Assembly: GCF_020410765.1 (NCBI RefSeq) | Contig: NZ_CP084541.1 | Coordinates: 1,049,001 to 1,113,000 of the forward strand | Reading direction: 5' to 3' | Length of the DNA: 64,000 bases | Source of the DNA: Streptomyces marincola | GTDB lineage: Bacteria; Actinomycetota; Actinomycetes; Streptomycetales; Streptomycetaceae | In this document: in pieces, positions 29,984 to 41,345 of the stretch | Layout: each line of letters begins with the position of its first letter | Position numbering within the stretch: position 1 is the first letter of the stretch | Notes under the pieces: model-generated | Database searches by the model: none | Told to the model about the DNA's origin: nothing | What the model saw: the letters and a program-made list of their open reading frames with translations, nothing else | Translations under genes and position numbers: made by a program

Positions 29984-30005
29984 TCGAACGGGCGTGCTAT
30001 AGGGT
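29984..30005 (+). promoter_or_regulatory. Possible uvrA promoter with LexA-like box
   Basis: TCGAAC-GGGC-GTGC (29984-29997) matches the actinobacterial SOS core GAAC-N4-GTTC at seven of eight positions. It runs directly into TATAGG/TAGGGT (29998-30005), the likely -10. The leader to GTG 30123 would be about 110 nt. Confidence 0.45.
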
Positions 30006-30122
30006 GCGGAGAGCAGGGGCGTGGCCGTTCGAGGGACGTTTGTCCGACGCCACCCATACCCTGGGACGGGGGTCCCCCGCTCCCGGGAGCCCCCGGACCA
30101 CACAAGAAAGGTGCCCTTCGGC

Positions 30123-33113
<2,991 letters not shown>

Positions 33114-33165
33114 TATAGGGCAGTTGTTCTCCGGAAGTTCCCGACGGCACCCTGGCGGGGGACGC

Positions 33166-33230
33166 ACTCCCTTGGAACGCTGACCGCCGGCCGTGTGAAC
33201 GCGCGGCCACGGCAAGCGTTCCAAGGGAGT
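33166..33230 (+). promoter_or_regulatory. Hairpin that covers the ribosome binding site of the next gene
   Basis: ACTCCCTTGGAACGCT (33166-33181) pairs perfectly over 16 bp with 33215-33230. An inner stem, GCCGTG (33190-33195) with CACGGC (33208-33213), closes the loop. The 3' arm contains AAGGGAG, the only ribosome binding site of GTG 33235, so the folded leader would hide it. It could instead act as a uvrA terminator. Confidence 0.7.
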
Positions 33231-33234
33231 TCCT

Positions 33235-36200
33235 GTGTCACGACTGGTGGTGCGCCGAAGACTGGGCGCACGTTCGCTCATCGCGGTGGGGGCCGCCTCG
33301 GCCCTGGCCGTCGGCCTGGCCCCGCCGGGCGCGACGGCCGCGCCGGCCTCCGCCGCGGCCGTCGCGGCGGCGGCGCCCGCCGCGGCAACGACGGGAGTGG
33401 CCGAGGGCGACGGTCTCGAACTGTCGCGCACCGAACACCCCGTCGCGCCCGGCGCCGAGCTGACGACGTTTCGCAGCCTCGAATCCGACAAGTGGCTGAG
33501 CGCGCAGGCGCTCACCGTCGACCTCACCAGCGACCTGCGCGTCGACTACCTCTCAGGCGACGAGGTCGCCGCGTCCGCGCCCGTCGGTGAACTCGCCGCC
33601 GCCCACGACCCGGGCGAGGGCCGCACCACCGTCGCGGCCATCAACGGCGACTTCTTCGACATCAACGCCACCCAGGCGCCGCTCGGCGCCGGCATCTCGG
33701 GCGGCGAACTGGTGCAGTCCCCCAGCCCCCGCGGCGCGGGCACTCCGGTCACCGAGGCCGTCGGCATCGGCCCCGAGAGCGCGGGCCGCATCCTGGAACT
33801 GTACTTCGACGGCACCGTCACCCTGCCGGACGGCGAGGCGCCGCTCGCGGCCTACAACGCGGCCCGCCTGCCCGCCGGCGGCATCGGCCTCTACACCCCC
33901 CGGTGGGGCGAGGCCGACCGCGCCCCGGCCACGGAGTCCGCGGCCGATGTCACCGAAGTCGTCGTCGAGGACGGCCTGGTGACGTCCGTCGCGGACAAGC
34001 CCGGCAGCGGCCCGATACCCGATGGCGCGTTCGTGCTGCTCGGCCGCGACTCCGGGGCCGCGACCCTCGCGTCGCTGGCCGCGGGTGACGCGGTCACCAC
34101 CGAGTACGCGCCGCGCACGGGCGACGGCGGTCCCGTTCCGCACACCGCCGTCGGAGGTCGCGGGCTGCTCGTGGTCGACGGCGAGCCGCAGAACTGGGAG
34201 GGCCGGCCGAACAACGCCACGGCGCCCCGCACCGCGGTCGGCTTCTCGCGCGACGGCCAGGACATGTACATCCTCACCGTCGACGGCCGGCAGTCCCACT
34301 CGGGCGGCGTGACCCTGACCGAACTGGCCGTCATGATGGCCGACCTCGGCGCCCACAACGCGCTCAACCTCGACGGCGGCGGCTCGACCACGTTCCTCGC
34401 GCGGGAACCGGGGGACGCCGCGCCCGAGGTCGTCGGCAGCCCCTCGGACGGCCACCAGCGTTCCGTACCCAACGGCCTCGCCATCACCGCGCCCCGGGGC
34501 AGCGGTGAGGTCACGGGCTTCCGCGTCACCACCACCGCGGACCCGGCCGCCTCCCCCACCGGGGACACCGTGGCCGGCGGCCACCCCGACCGCGTCTTCC
34601 CCGGCCTCACCCGGCAGTTGACGGCGATCGCGCACGACGAGACCTACGGGCCCGCCGACTCCCCCGCGCCCCGCTGGCGCTCCGCGCGCCCCCACGTGGG
34701 AACGGTCGACGCCGGCGGCGTCTTCCACGCCGAACGCTCCGGCACCGCGCAGGTCACCGCCACCCGGCACCTCGCCCGCGGCGCCATGGAGCTGACCGTG
34801 CTCGGAGAGCTGCGGCGGGTCGAGCCGACCACGCAGCGCGTGGGCCTGGCCGGGCCCGAGGCGGAGGGCTCCTTCGGGCTGCTCGGCTACGACGCGGCGG
34901 GCAACTCCGCGCCGATCGAGCCCGCCGACGCGGAACTCTCGTACGACACCTCGCTGTTCAGCATCGAGCCGGACCCGGGGGCCGGGGGCTTCCGCGTCTC
35001 CTCGCTCTCCTCCGCGGCCTCCGCTTCCGGCGTCGTCGAGGTCTCGGTGGGCGGCGTCACCACCGCCCTGGCCATCACCGTCGGCCTGGAGGACACGGTC
35101 GTCGCCGACTTCGAGGACGCCGAGGACTGGGCGTTCAGCCACGCCCGCGCCGCCGGCTCCCTGGCCGCCGAGCCCGAGGGGTACGACGGCACCGCGCTCC
35201 GCATGAGCTACGACTTCGGGCTGAGCACCGCCACCCGGGCCGCCTACGCGACGCCGCCGGCGAACATCCCCGTGCCCGGCCAGCCGCAGAGCTTCACCCT
35301 GTGGGTCGAGGGGGACGGCCACGGCTCCTGGCCGTCCCTGCACCTCACGGACGCCCACGGCACCAGCCAGGTGCTGCGCGCCGAGCACGTCACCTGGGAG
35401 GGCTGGCGCCAGCTCACCTTCGACGTGCCCGAGGGCGTGGCGTACCCGCTGTCGGTGCGCCGCTTCTACCTGGCGGAGACCCGCCAGGACGCGGCGTACG
35501 CGGACGAGGTCGTCATCGACGACCTGCGGGCCCAGACGCCGCCCGCGGTCGACCTGCCGCCCGCCGCGCCCTTCGACGACCCGCTCATCGGCACGGGCGC
35601 CGAGGCCGCCGCGCGCGACTGGCAGTTCGCCGTCGTCTCCGACGCGCAGTTCGTCGCCCGCAACCCCGACAGCGACCTGGTCGCCGCGGCCCGCCGCACG
35701 CTGCGCGAGGCGCGGGCGGCCGACCCGGACTTCGTCGTCATCAACGGCGACTGGGTGGACGAGGGCTCACCCGCCGATCTGGAGTTCGCCCGGGACATGA
35801 TCGAGGAGGAGCTGGGCGACGACCTGCCCTGGTACTACCTGCCGGGCAACCATGAGGTGATGGGCGGCTCGATCGAGACGTTCGAGGCCGAGTTCGGCGA
35901 GAGCCCGCACACGTTCGACCACGAGGGCACGCGTTTCATCACCCTCGACACCTCGTCGCTGTCGCTGCGCGGCGGCGGCTGGGACCAGGTCAACGAGCTG
36001 CGCGAGCAACTCGACGACGCGGCGTCCGACCGGTCCGTCGGGTCGGTCGTGGTCATGGGCCACGTGCCGCCGCGCGACACCACGCCGCAGCCGGCGAGCC
36101 AGCTGACGGACCGGCTGGAGGCCGACCTCCTGGAGGACTGGCTGGCCGAGTTCCGCAGGGAGACCGGCAAGGGTGCCGCCTACTTCGGCGCCCACGTCGG

Positions 36201-36702
36201 CCTCTTCGACTCCTACCACCAGTCCGGCGTGCCGTACTTCATCGGCGGCAACGCGGGCAAGAACCCGTCGGCCCCCGCGGCCGAGGGCGGCTTCACCGGG
36301 TGGGCGCTCGTCGGGGTCGACGAGGTGTCCCGCGGCGAGCAGATGTGGGCCAGGCAGCACCCCTACGAGGCCCTGCCCGACTGGCTGACGGTGCAGACCA
36401 GGCCGCACGTCGACGCGTTGGCGCTCCAGGCCCCCACCGCCCTGCGGGTGGGCGAGACCGCAGATGCCGGGGCCGTGGTCACCCAGGACGGCCGCGAGGT
36501 ACCCGCGGCCTCGCGGGTGAGCACCGACTGGTCGGGCTCGCGCGGGCTGCACGTCGGCGCGGCCGACGAGGCGGGCCCCCGCGACGTCGCCGCGTTCGAC
36601 CCGGCGACCGGGGAGCTGACCGGCCTGCGCGCCGGCACGGTCACGCTCCAGGCCACCGTGGGCGACACGCGGGAGTCGACACGGCTGCGGGTCACCGGCT
36701 GA
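33235..36702 (+). CDS. Secreted phosphodiester glycosidase / metallophosphoesterase fusion
   Basis: 1155 aa. Residues 1-36 are a signal peptide (basic start, hydrophobic core, A-rich cleavage zone). About 90-410 is a phosphodiester glycosidase (NAGPA/DUF2233) domain with AAINGDFFDIN, PRTAVGF and LNLDGGGSTTFL. About 425-620 is Ig-like; about 630-765 resembles a carbohydrate-binding beta-sandwich. About 795-1040 is a metallophosphoesterase with DAQ (801), INGDWVDEG, LPGNHEV, MGHVPP and GAHVG. The C-terminus is a bacterial Ig-like domain. Two canonical histidines (D-x-H, GHxH) are replaced, so metal binding may be altered. Likely cleaves extracellular phosphodiesters such as sugar-phosphate polymers (inference). 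GTG 33235 has AAGGGAG. Confidence 0.88.
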   Translation: MSRLVVRRRLGARSLIAVGAASALAVGLAPPGATAAPASAAAVAAAAPAAATTGVAEGDGLELSRTEHPVAPGAELTTFRSLESDKWLSAQALTVDLTSDLRVDYLSGDEVAASAPVGELAAAHDPGEGRTTVAAINGDFFDINATQAPLGAGISGGELVQSPSPRGAGTPVTEAVGIGPESAGRILELYFDGTVTLPDGEAPLAAYNAARLPAGGIGLYTPRWGEADRAPATESAADVTEVVVEDGLVTSVADKPGSGPIPDGAFVLLGRDSGAATLASLAAGDAVTTEYAPRTGDGGPVPHTAVGGRGLLVVDGEPQNWEGRPNNATAPRTAVGFSRDGQDMYILTVDGRQSHSGGVTLTELAVMMADLGAHNALNLDGGGSTTFLAREPGDAAPEVVGSPSDGHQRSVPNGLAITAPRGSGEVTGFRVTTTADPAASPTGDTVAGGHPDRVFPGLTRQLTAIAHDETYGPADSPAPRWRSARPHVGTVDAGGVFHAERSGTAQVTATRHLARGAMELTVLGELRRVEPTTQRVGLAGPEAEGSFGLLGYDAAGNSAPIEPADAELSYDTSLFSIEPDPGAGGFRVSSLSSAASASGVVEVSVGGVTTALAITVGLEDTVVADFEDAEDWAFSHARAAGSLAAEPEGYDGTALRMSYDFGLSTATRAAYATPPANIPVPGQPQSFTLWVEGDGHGSWPSLHLTDAHGTSQVLRAEHVTWEGWRQLTFDVPEGVAYPLSVRRFYLAETRQDAAYADEVVIDDLRAQTPPAVDLPPAAPFDDPLIGTGAEAAARDWQFAVVSDAQFVARNPDSDLVAAARRTLREARAADPDFVVINGDWVDEGSPADLEFARDMIEEELGDDLPWYYLPGNHEVMGGSIETFEAEFGESPHTFDHEGTRFITLDTSSLSLRGGGWDQVNELREQLDDAASDRSVGSVVVMGHVPPRDTTPQPASQLTDRLEADLLEDWLAEFRRETGKGAAYFGAHVGLFDSYHQSGVPYFIGGNAGKNPSAPAAEGGFTGWALVGVDEVSRGEQMWARQHPYEALPDWLTVQTRPHVDALALQAPTALRVGETADAGAVVTQDGREVPAASRVSTDWSGSRGLHVGAADEAGPRDVAAFDPATGELTGLRAGTVTLQATVGDTRESTRLRVTG

Positions 36703-36708
36703 CGCCGG

Positions 36709-36740
36709 CCGCGGGGCCGGCGGCGGTGCCGGCCCCGCGG
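36709..36740. terminator. Bidirectional terminator before uvrB
   Basis: Perfect 13-bp stem, CCGCGGGGCCGGC (36709-36721) with its complement at 36728-36740, and a 6-nt loop, between convergent genes. Confidence 0.82.
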
Positions 36741-36742
36741 GG

Positions 36743-38851
36743 TCACTTGAGGCCGACCTCCCGCATCTGCCGCAGCTCCTTCTTCATGTCGGACACCTCG
36801 TCCCGCAGCCGGGCGGCGATCTCGAACTGGAGCTCGGCCGCCGCGGCCCGCATCCGCTCGGTCAGCTGCTCGATGGCCTCGGCCAGCTCGGCCGCCGGCC
36901 GGTCGGTCAGCTCCTTCGCGTCCTTCTTCCCGCCACCCGCGGGGACCGAGGGCACCGGCGCCCTGCCCTTCTCCGCGCCCTGCCGGTAGCCGGTCCCGAG
37001 CAGGTCCCTGGTGTCGACCTCCTCGCGGGCGATGGTCGCCACGATGTCGTTGATCTTCTTCCGGAGCGGCTGCGGGTCGATGCCGTGCGCCTCGTTGTAG
37101 GCGATCTGCTTGATCCGGCGCCGGTTGGTCTCCTCGATCGCCTTCTCCATCGCGGGGGTGACCCGGTCGGCGTACATGTGCACCTGCCCCGAGACGTTCC
37201 GCGCGGCGCGGCCGATGGTCTGGATCAGCGACGTGCCCGAGCGCAGGAAGCCCTCCTTGTCCGCGTCGAGGATCGCGACCAGCGACACCTCCGGCAGGTC
37301 GAGCCCCTCCCGCAGCAGGTTGATGCCCACCAGCACGTCGAACTCGCCCGAGCGCAGCTCGCGCAGCAGCTCCACGCGCCGCAGCGTGTCGACATCGCTG
37401 TGCAGGTAGCGCACGCGGATGCCCAGCTCCACGAAGTAGTCCGTCAGGTCCTCGGCCATCTTCTTGGTCAGGGTCGTCACCAGGACCCGCTCGTCGCGCT
37501 CCGCGCGCACCCGGATCTCGTGCACCAGGTCGTCGATCTGCCCCTCGGTCGGCTTCACGACCACCTCGGGGTCGATCAGGCCGGTGGGCCGGATGATCTG
37601 CTCCACCACGCCGTCGCCCCGGGACAGCTCGTAGGCGCCCGGAGTCGCCGAGAGGTAGACCGTCTGGCCGATGCGCCGCTGGAACTCCTCCCACTTCAGC
37701 GGCCGGTTGTCCATGGCCGACGGCAGCCGGAAGCCGTGCTCGACCAGGGTCCGCTTGCGGGAGGCGTCCCCCTCGTACATGGCGCCGATCTGCGGCACGG
37801 TGTTGTGCGACTCGTCCACGACCAGCAAAAAGTCCTCGGGGAAGTAGTCGAGCAGCGTGTAGGGCGGCGAGCCGGTGTCCCGGCCGTCGATGTGCAGCGA
37901 GTAGTTCTCGATGCCGGAGCAGGTACCGATCTGGCGCATCATCTCGATGTCGTACGTGGTGCGCATCCGCAGCCGCTGCGCCTCAAGGAGCTTGCCCTGC
38001 CGCTCCAGCTCCGCGAGCCGGCCGCCCAGCTCGGCCTCGATGGCGGAGACCGCGCGCTCCATGCGCTCGGGCCCGGCCACGTAGTGCGAGGCGGGGAACA
38101 CGTAGAGGTGCGTGTCGTCGGAGATGACCTCGCCGGTGAGGGGGTGCAGCGTCGACAGCGCCTCGATCTCGTCGCCGAACATCTCGATCCGGACGGCCAG
38201 CTCCTCGTACACGGGGAAGATCTCGATCGTGTCGCCCCGCACCCGGAACGTGCCCCGGGTGAACGCCAGGTCGTTGCGCGTGTACTGGATGTCGACGAAA
38301 CGACGCAGCAGCGCGTCCCGGTCGATCTCCTGGCCCACCTTCAGCGGCACCATGCGGTCCACGTACTCCTGCGGGGTGCCCAGGCCGTAGATGCACGAGA
38401 CCGAGGCCACCACGACCACGTCGCGCCGGGTCAGCAGCGCGTTGGTCGCGCTGTGCCGCAGCCGCTCGACCTCCTCGTTGATCGAGGAGTCCTTCTCGAT
38501 GTACGTGTCCGTCTGCGGCACGTACGCCTCGGGCTGGTAGTAGTCGTAGTAGGAGACGAAGTACTCGACGGCGTTGTTCGGCAGCAGCTCGCGGAACTCG
38601 TTGGCCAGCTGGGCGGCCAGCGTCTTGTTCGGCGCCATGACCAGCGTCGGGCGCTGGAGCCGCTCGATCATCCACGCGGTGGTCGCGGACTTCCCCGTGC
38701 CCGTGGCGCCGAGCAGCACCACGTCCTTCTCGCCCCCCCGCACGCGCTTCTCCAGCTCGGCGATGGCCGCGGGCTGGTCGCCGCTGGGCTGATACGGGCT
38801 GACGACCTCGAAGGGCGCCACCGTGCGTTCGATCTCTGAAACGGGCCGCAT
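36743..38851 (-). CDS. uvrB: Excinuclease ABC subunit B
   Basis: Helicase-like damage-verification subunit. 702 aa from ATG 38851. Walker A LLGATGTGKSATTAW (about 48-60), the damage-probing beta-hairpin YYDYYQPEAYVPQTDTYIEK, DESHNT box, helicase motifs VGINLLREGLDLPEVSL and QTIGRAARN, and the C-terminal UVR motif for UvrC (IEQLTERMRAAAAELQFEIA). The frame runs on to 38917, but the extra 22 residues are not family sequence and would overlap the glpQ PHO box. Confidence 0.96.
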   Translation of the reverse strand: MRPVSEIERTVAPFEVVSPYQPSGDQPAAIAELEKRVRGGEKDVVLLGATGTGKSATTAWMIERLQRPTLVMAPNKTLAAQLANEFRELLPNNAVEYFVSYYDYYQPEAYVPQTDTYIEKDSSINEEVERLRHSATNALLTRRDVVVVASVSCIYGLGTPQEYVDRMVPLKVGQEIDRDALLRRFVDIQYTRNDLAFTRGTFRVRGDTIEIFPVYEELAVRIEMFGDEIEALSTLHPLTGEVISDDTHLYVFPASHYVAGPERMERAVSAIEAELGGRLAELERQGKLLEAQRLRMRTTYDIEMMRQIGTCSGIENYSLHIDGRDTGSPPYTLLDYFPEDFLLVVDESHNTVPQIGAMYEGDASRKRTLVEHGFRLPSAMDNRPLKWEEFQRRIGQTVYLSATPGAYELSRGDGVVEQIIRPTGLIDPEVVVKPTEGQIDDLVHEIRVRAERDERVLVTTLTKKMAEDLTDYFVELGIRVRYLHSDVDTLRRVELLRELRSGEFDVLVGINLLREGLDLPEVSLVAILDADKEGFLRSGTSLIQTIGRAARNVSGQVHMYADRVTPAMEKAIEETNRRRIKQIAYNEAHGIDPQPLRKKINDIVATIAREEVDTRDLLGTGYRQGAEKGRAPVPSVPAGGGKKDAKELTDRPAAELAEAIEQLTERMRAAAAELQFEIAARLRDEVSDMKKELRQMREVGLK

Positions 38852-38911
38852 GTCCTCCACCGTACGGCTCGCCACTGACAACCGGGGACCGCCTACCGTC
38901 CGCCGTCCGCT

Positions 38912-38933
38912 GTTCAACTGTCGGTCACCGGCC
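38912..38933 (+). promoter_or_regulatory. PHO box (two 11-bp PhoP direct repeats) upstream of glpQ
   Basis: GTTCAACTGTC (38912-38922) and GGTCACCGGCC (38923-38933) are adjacent 11-bp units. They match the Streptomyces PhoP repeat G(G/T)TCAYYYR(G/C)(G/C) at 9 and 10 of 11 positions. They lie 74 nt before the glpQ start and 61 nt from the divergent uvrB start. Confidence 0.78.
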
Positions 38934-39006
38934 CCCTCCCCGCTCGTTTCCGCCGGCCGGGCAGCCTCCCCCCGTCCGGTCTCAAAGAACCCAAGGAGTC
39001 CCCCCC

Positions 39007-39927
39007 ATGCCGTTCACCACATCCGCCGGCTGGATCGGCTGGGTCGGCTGGCTGGCCGGCCTCGCGCTGACCGCGTTCGGCCTGGCCCCCACCGCCTCGG
39101 CGGACCAGGGCGATGCGCCGGTCCAGTGGGCGCGGCCGGCCGGCGCCGGCCAGGGGCCGCTCGTCGTCGCGCACCGCGGCGCGTCGGGGCACGCCCCGGA
39201 GAACACGCTGGCGGCGGCGGACGCGGCCGACCGCCTCGGCACGACCTGGGTGGAGACCGACGTCCAGCGCACCGCCGACGGCGAGCTGGTACTCGTGCAC
39301 GACACGACCCTCGCCAGGACCACGAACGTCGAGCAGGTCTTCCCCGACCGGGCGCCGTGGAACGTGTCCGACTTCACCGCGGCCGAGATCGCGCGGCTGG
39401 ACGCGGGCAGCTGGTTCGGCGAGGAGTTCGCCGGTGAGCCGGTGCCGACGCTGGCGCGCTTCCTCGACCGCCTCGCGCGCAACGACCAGCGGCTGCTGCT
39501 GGAGATCAAGGCGCCGCACCTCTACCCGGGCATCGAAGCGGACATCCTGGCCGAACTGTCCGCGAAGGGCTGGCCCGGCGAGCAGCACCCGGGCGAGCGG
39601 TTGGTCGTGCAGAGTTTCGACGCGGGCTCGGTCAGGACCGTGCACGAACTCGCGCCGGAGCTGGAGACCGGGTTCATCGGCACCCCGGCCGTCGCCGACA
39701 TCCCGGCGTACGCGACCTGGGCCGACCAGATCAACCCCAGGCACCGCGACCTCACCGCGGACTACGTCGCGCGCATCCAGGCCGCCGAGGGCCCGCACGG
39801 GCGCCCCGTCGAGGTCCACACGTGGACGGTCGACGACGGCCCCACCGCGCGGGCCGTCGCGGATCTCGGCGTGGACGGGATCATCAGCAACTTCCCCGAC
39901 GTGGTCCGCGCGGCACTCGACGGCTGA
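39007..39927 (+). CDS. glpQ: Secreted glycerophosphodiester phosphodiesterase
   Basis: Hydrolyses glycerophosphodiesters (deacylated lipids, possibly teichoic acid) to glycerol-3-phosphate outside the cell. 306 aa. Signal peptide about 1-32 (hydrophobic GWVGWLAGLALTAFGLAPTASA). GDPD motifs: HRGASGHAPENT (56-67, catalytic His), ETDVQRTADGELVLVHD (second His and metal ligands), LLLEIKAPH, and C-terminal HTWTVDDG. ATG 39007 has AAGGAG 9 nt upstream. In S. coelicolor the gene I recall here (glpQ2, SCO1968) is PhoP-controlled, in line with the PHO box. Confidence 0.94.
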   Translation: MPFTTSAGWIGWVGWLAGLALTAFGLAPTASADQGDAPVQWARPAGAGQGPLVVAHRGASGHAPENTLAAADAADRLGTTWVETDVQRTADGELVLVHDTTLARTTNVEQVFPDRAPWNVSDFTAAEIARLDAGSWFGEEFAGEPVPTLARFLDRLARNDQRLLLEIKAPHLYPGIEADILAELSAKGWPGEQHPGERLVVQSFDAGSVRTVHELAPELETGFIGTPAVADIPAYATWADQINPRHRDLTADYVARIQAAEGPHGRPVEVHTWTVDDGPTARAVADLGVDGIISNFPDVVRAALDG

Positions 39928-40013
39928 CGGCCCCGCGCCGACGTATGGCGGCCGGGCGGCGTGGGCATCACCCCTTTCGGCGGCGTGCCCGGCACCGCCA
40001 GGAGGAGGCCCCG

Positions 40014-40619
40014 ATGGTTGCGCCCGCCCGGCCCGCGGCGGCCCTCACGTGGAAGGCGCTGCGCGCCCGCGGCTGGACGCCGGGGCTGGTGCGGGCGTTC
40101 CTCGGCGGGCCCGACCTGGCCACGCCCACCGGCCTCTTCCTGGCCTCGCGCGTGCTGGACGCGGAGCGCAGGCCCGACTTCGTCGCGGCGCGCGCCCTGG
40201 GGCGCCGGCGGGCCGACGTGCTGCGGCGGGCGCGGGCCGGGCGGCGCGAGCGCGCCCTGGCGGCGATCCGCGAGGCCGGCCTCGACCTGCCCGCGCTGTC
40301 GCCCGCCGAGCTGGCGGAGCGCGCGGTGGTGCACCGGAACCTGCGGGAGGCCCAGCGCGCGGTCGCGTCGTTCGGGTACCGGCCGAGGGCCGCGAGCGCG
40401 GCCGGTGCGCGGCCCGGGGAGCTGGCCCGCTGGCAGGTCGAGTACCTGCGGCACGTGCTGGCCGGTCACGGGGCACTGCTTGAGGCGCTGCCGCCCGGGG
40501 CGTGCAGGGCCGAGGGTCGCCGGCTCCTCACCGAACGGATCTTCGAAGCGATCACGGCCGCCTATCCGGCGCTGGAACCGGAGTGCCGCAGGCAGCGGAC
40601 CGCCGCGCTGACGCGCTGA
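40014..40619 (+). CDS. Hypothetical Arg/Ala/Leu-rich protein
   Basis: 201 aa, mostly helical by composition, with many Arg-Ala-Leu stretches (LASRVLDAERRPDFVAARALGRRRADVLRRARA region). No signal peptide, membrane segment or known motif seen. AGGAGGAGG lies 5 nt before ATG 40014, an unusually strong ribosome binding site that fixes the start. It follows glpQ by 86 nt and could be read from the PhoP-controlled promoter. Coding character is supported by G/C-biased third positions throughout. Confidence 0.72.
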   Translation: MVAPARPAAALTWKALRARGWTPGLVRAFLGGPDLATPTGLFLASRVLDAERRPDFVAARALGRRRADVLRRARAGRRERALAAIREAGLDLPALSPAELAERAVVHRNLREAQRAVASFGYRPRAASAAGARPGELARWQVEYLRHVLAGHGALLEALPPGACRAEGRRLLTERIFEAITAAYPALEPECRRQRTAALTR

Positions 40620-40621
40620 TG

Positions 40622-40647
40622 CGCCCGGCGCGGGGGTGCGCCGGGCG
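40622..40647. terminator. Terminator between the 201-aa gene and the M23 peptidase
   Basis: 10-bp stem, CGCCCGGCGC with GCGCCGGGCG, with a 6-nt loop, 3 nt after the plus-strand stop, between convergent genes. Confidence 0.72.
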
Positions 40648-40724
40648 GAGCGTTGCGTTGCGGTGGGGCGCAGGCGAGGTGCCGAGCGCCCCTCGGGTTC
40701 GCGAGTCGCGGGTGCGCCGTCGGG

Positions 40725-41345
40725 TCACACGTCCGCGCCCTGCTCCCGCAGGAACGCCATGGGGTCGATGGCCGTTCCGTAGCCCGCCGCGGTCCTGACC
40801 TCGAAGTGCAGGTGCGGGCCGCTGCTGTTTCCTGTGTTGCCGGAACGGGCGATCTCCTCGCCGGTGCCGACCTTCTGCCCGGCTTCGACGCCGACCTCGG
40901 AGAGGTGCGCGTACTGGGTGAACGTGTCGTCGTCGTGCTTGACCACGACGGCGTTGCCGTAGGCGGGGCCGTCGCCGGCGCCGTTGCCGCCGGCCTTGAC
41001 GACGGTGCCCTCGTGGACGGCGCGCACGGGGGTGCCGACGTCCACGGCGAAGTCCTGGCCGCTGTGCTTGCTCGCCCAGCGGTCACCGCTGTTGCCGTAC
41101 GTGGCGGTCAGCGCGTAGTCCTCCTCGATCGGCGCGACCCAGGAGCCGGTCCGCTCGGCCGCGGGCTCGCCCGCGGTGGCCCCGGACACGGCGGAGGGCG
41201 CCTCGGTGGTGAGGGGGCCGCCACCGGTGGCAGCGGCGGCACCCGTGAGGGCGACGGACCCGCACACGCTGGCCGTGACGACGGCGACGGCGCGGGTGCG
41301 GAAGCGGTGGAGGCCGCGGGCGCGGTGCGTGACGTGCTCGGTCAT
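40725..41345 (-). CDS. M23-family (LytM-type) secreted peptidase
   Basis: 206 aa. Residues 1-41 are a signal peptide (HRFRTRAVAVVTASVCGSVA, then Ala-rich). The C-terminal half is a LytM domain with the zinc motif HSGQDFAVDVGTPV (His-x3-Asp) and the second His pair in SSGPHLHFEV; VKHDDDTFTQYAHLSEVGV is also typical. It would cut peptidoglycan cross-bridges during growth or sporulation. ATG 41345 has GAGGTGG upstream. It has a long untranslated or regulatory upstream region. Confidence 0.92.
   Translation of the reverse strand: MTEHVTHRARGLHRFRTRAVAVVTASVCGSVALTGAAAATGGGPLTTEAPSAVSGATAGEPAAERTGSWVAPIEEDYALTATYGNSGDRWASKHSGQDFAVDVGTPVRAVHEGTVVKAGGNGAGDGPAYGNAVVVKHDDDTFTQYAHLSEVGVEAGQKVGTGEEIARSGNTGNSSGPHLHFEVRTAAGYGTAIDPMAFLREQGADV

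Noticed and set aside
40743..41345. The M23 peptidase frame extends upstream to 41768 in the same phase.
   Set aside because: The extra 141 residues have no homology and cross the hairpin region. ATG 41345 has a ribosome binding site and is directly followed by a proper signal peptide.
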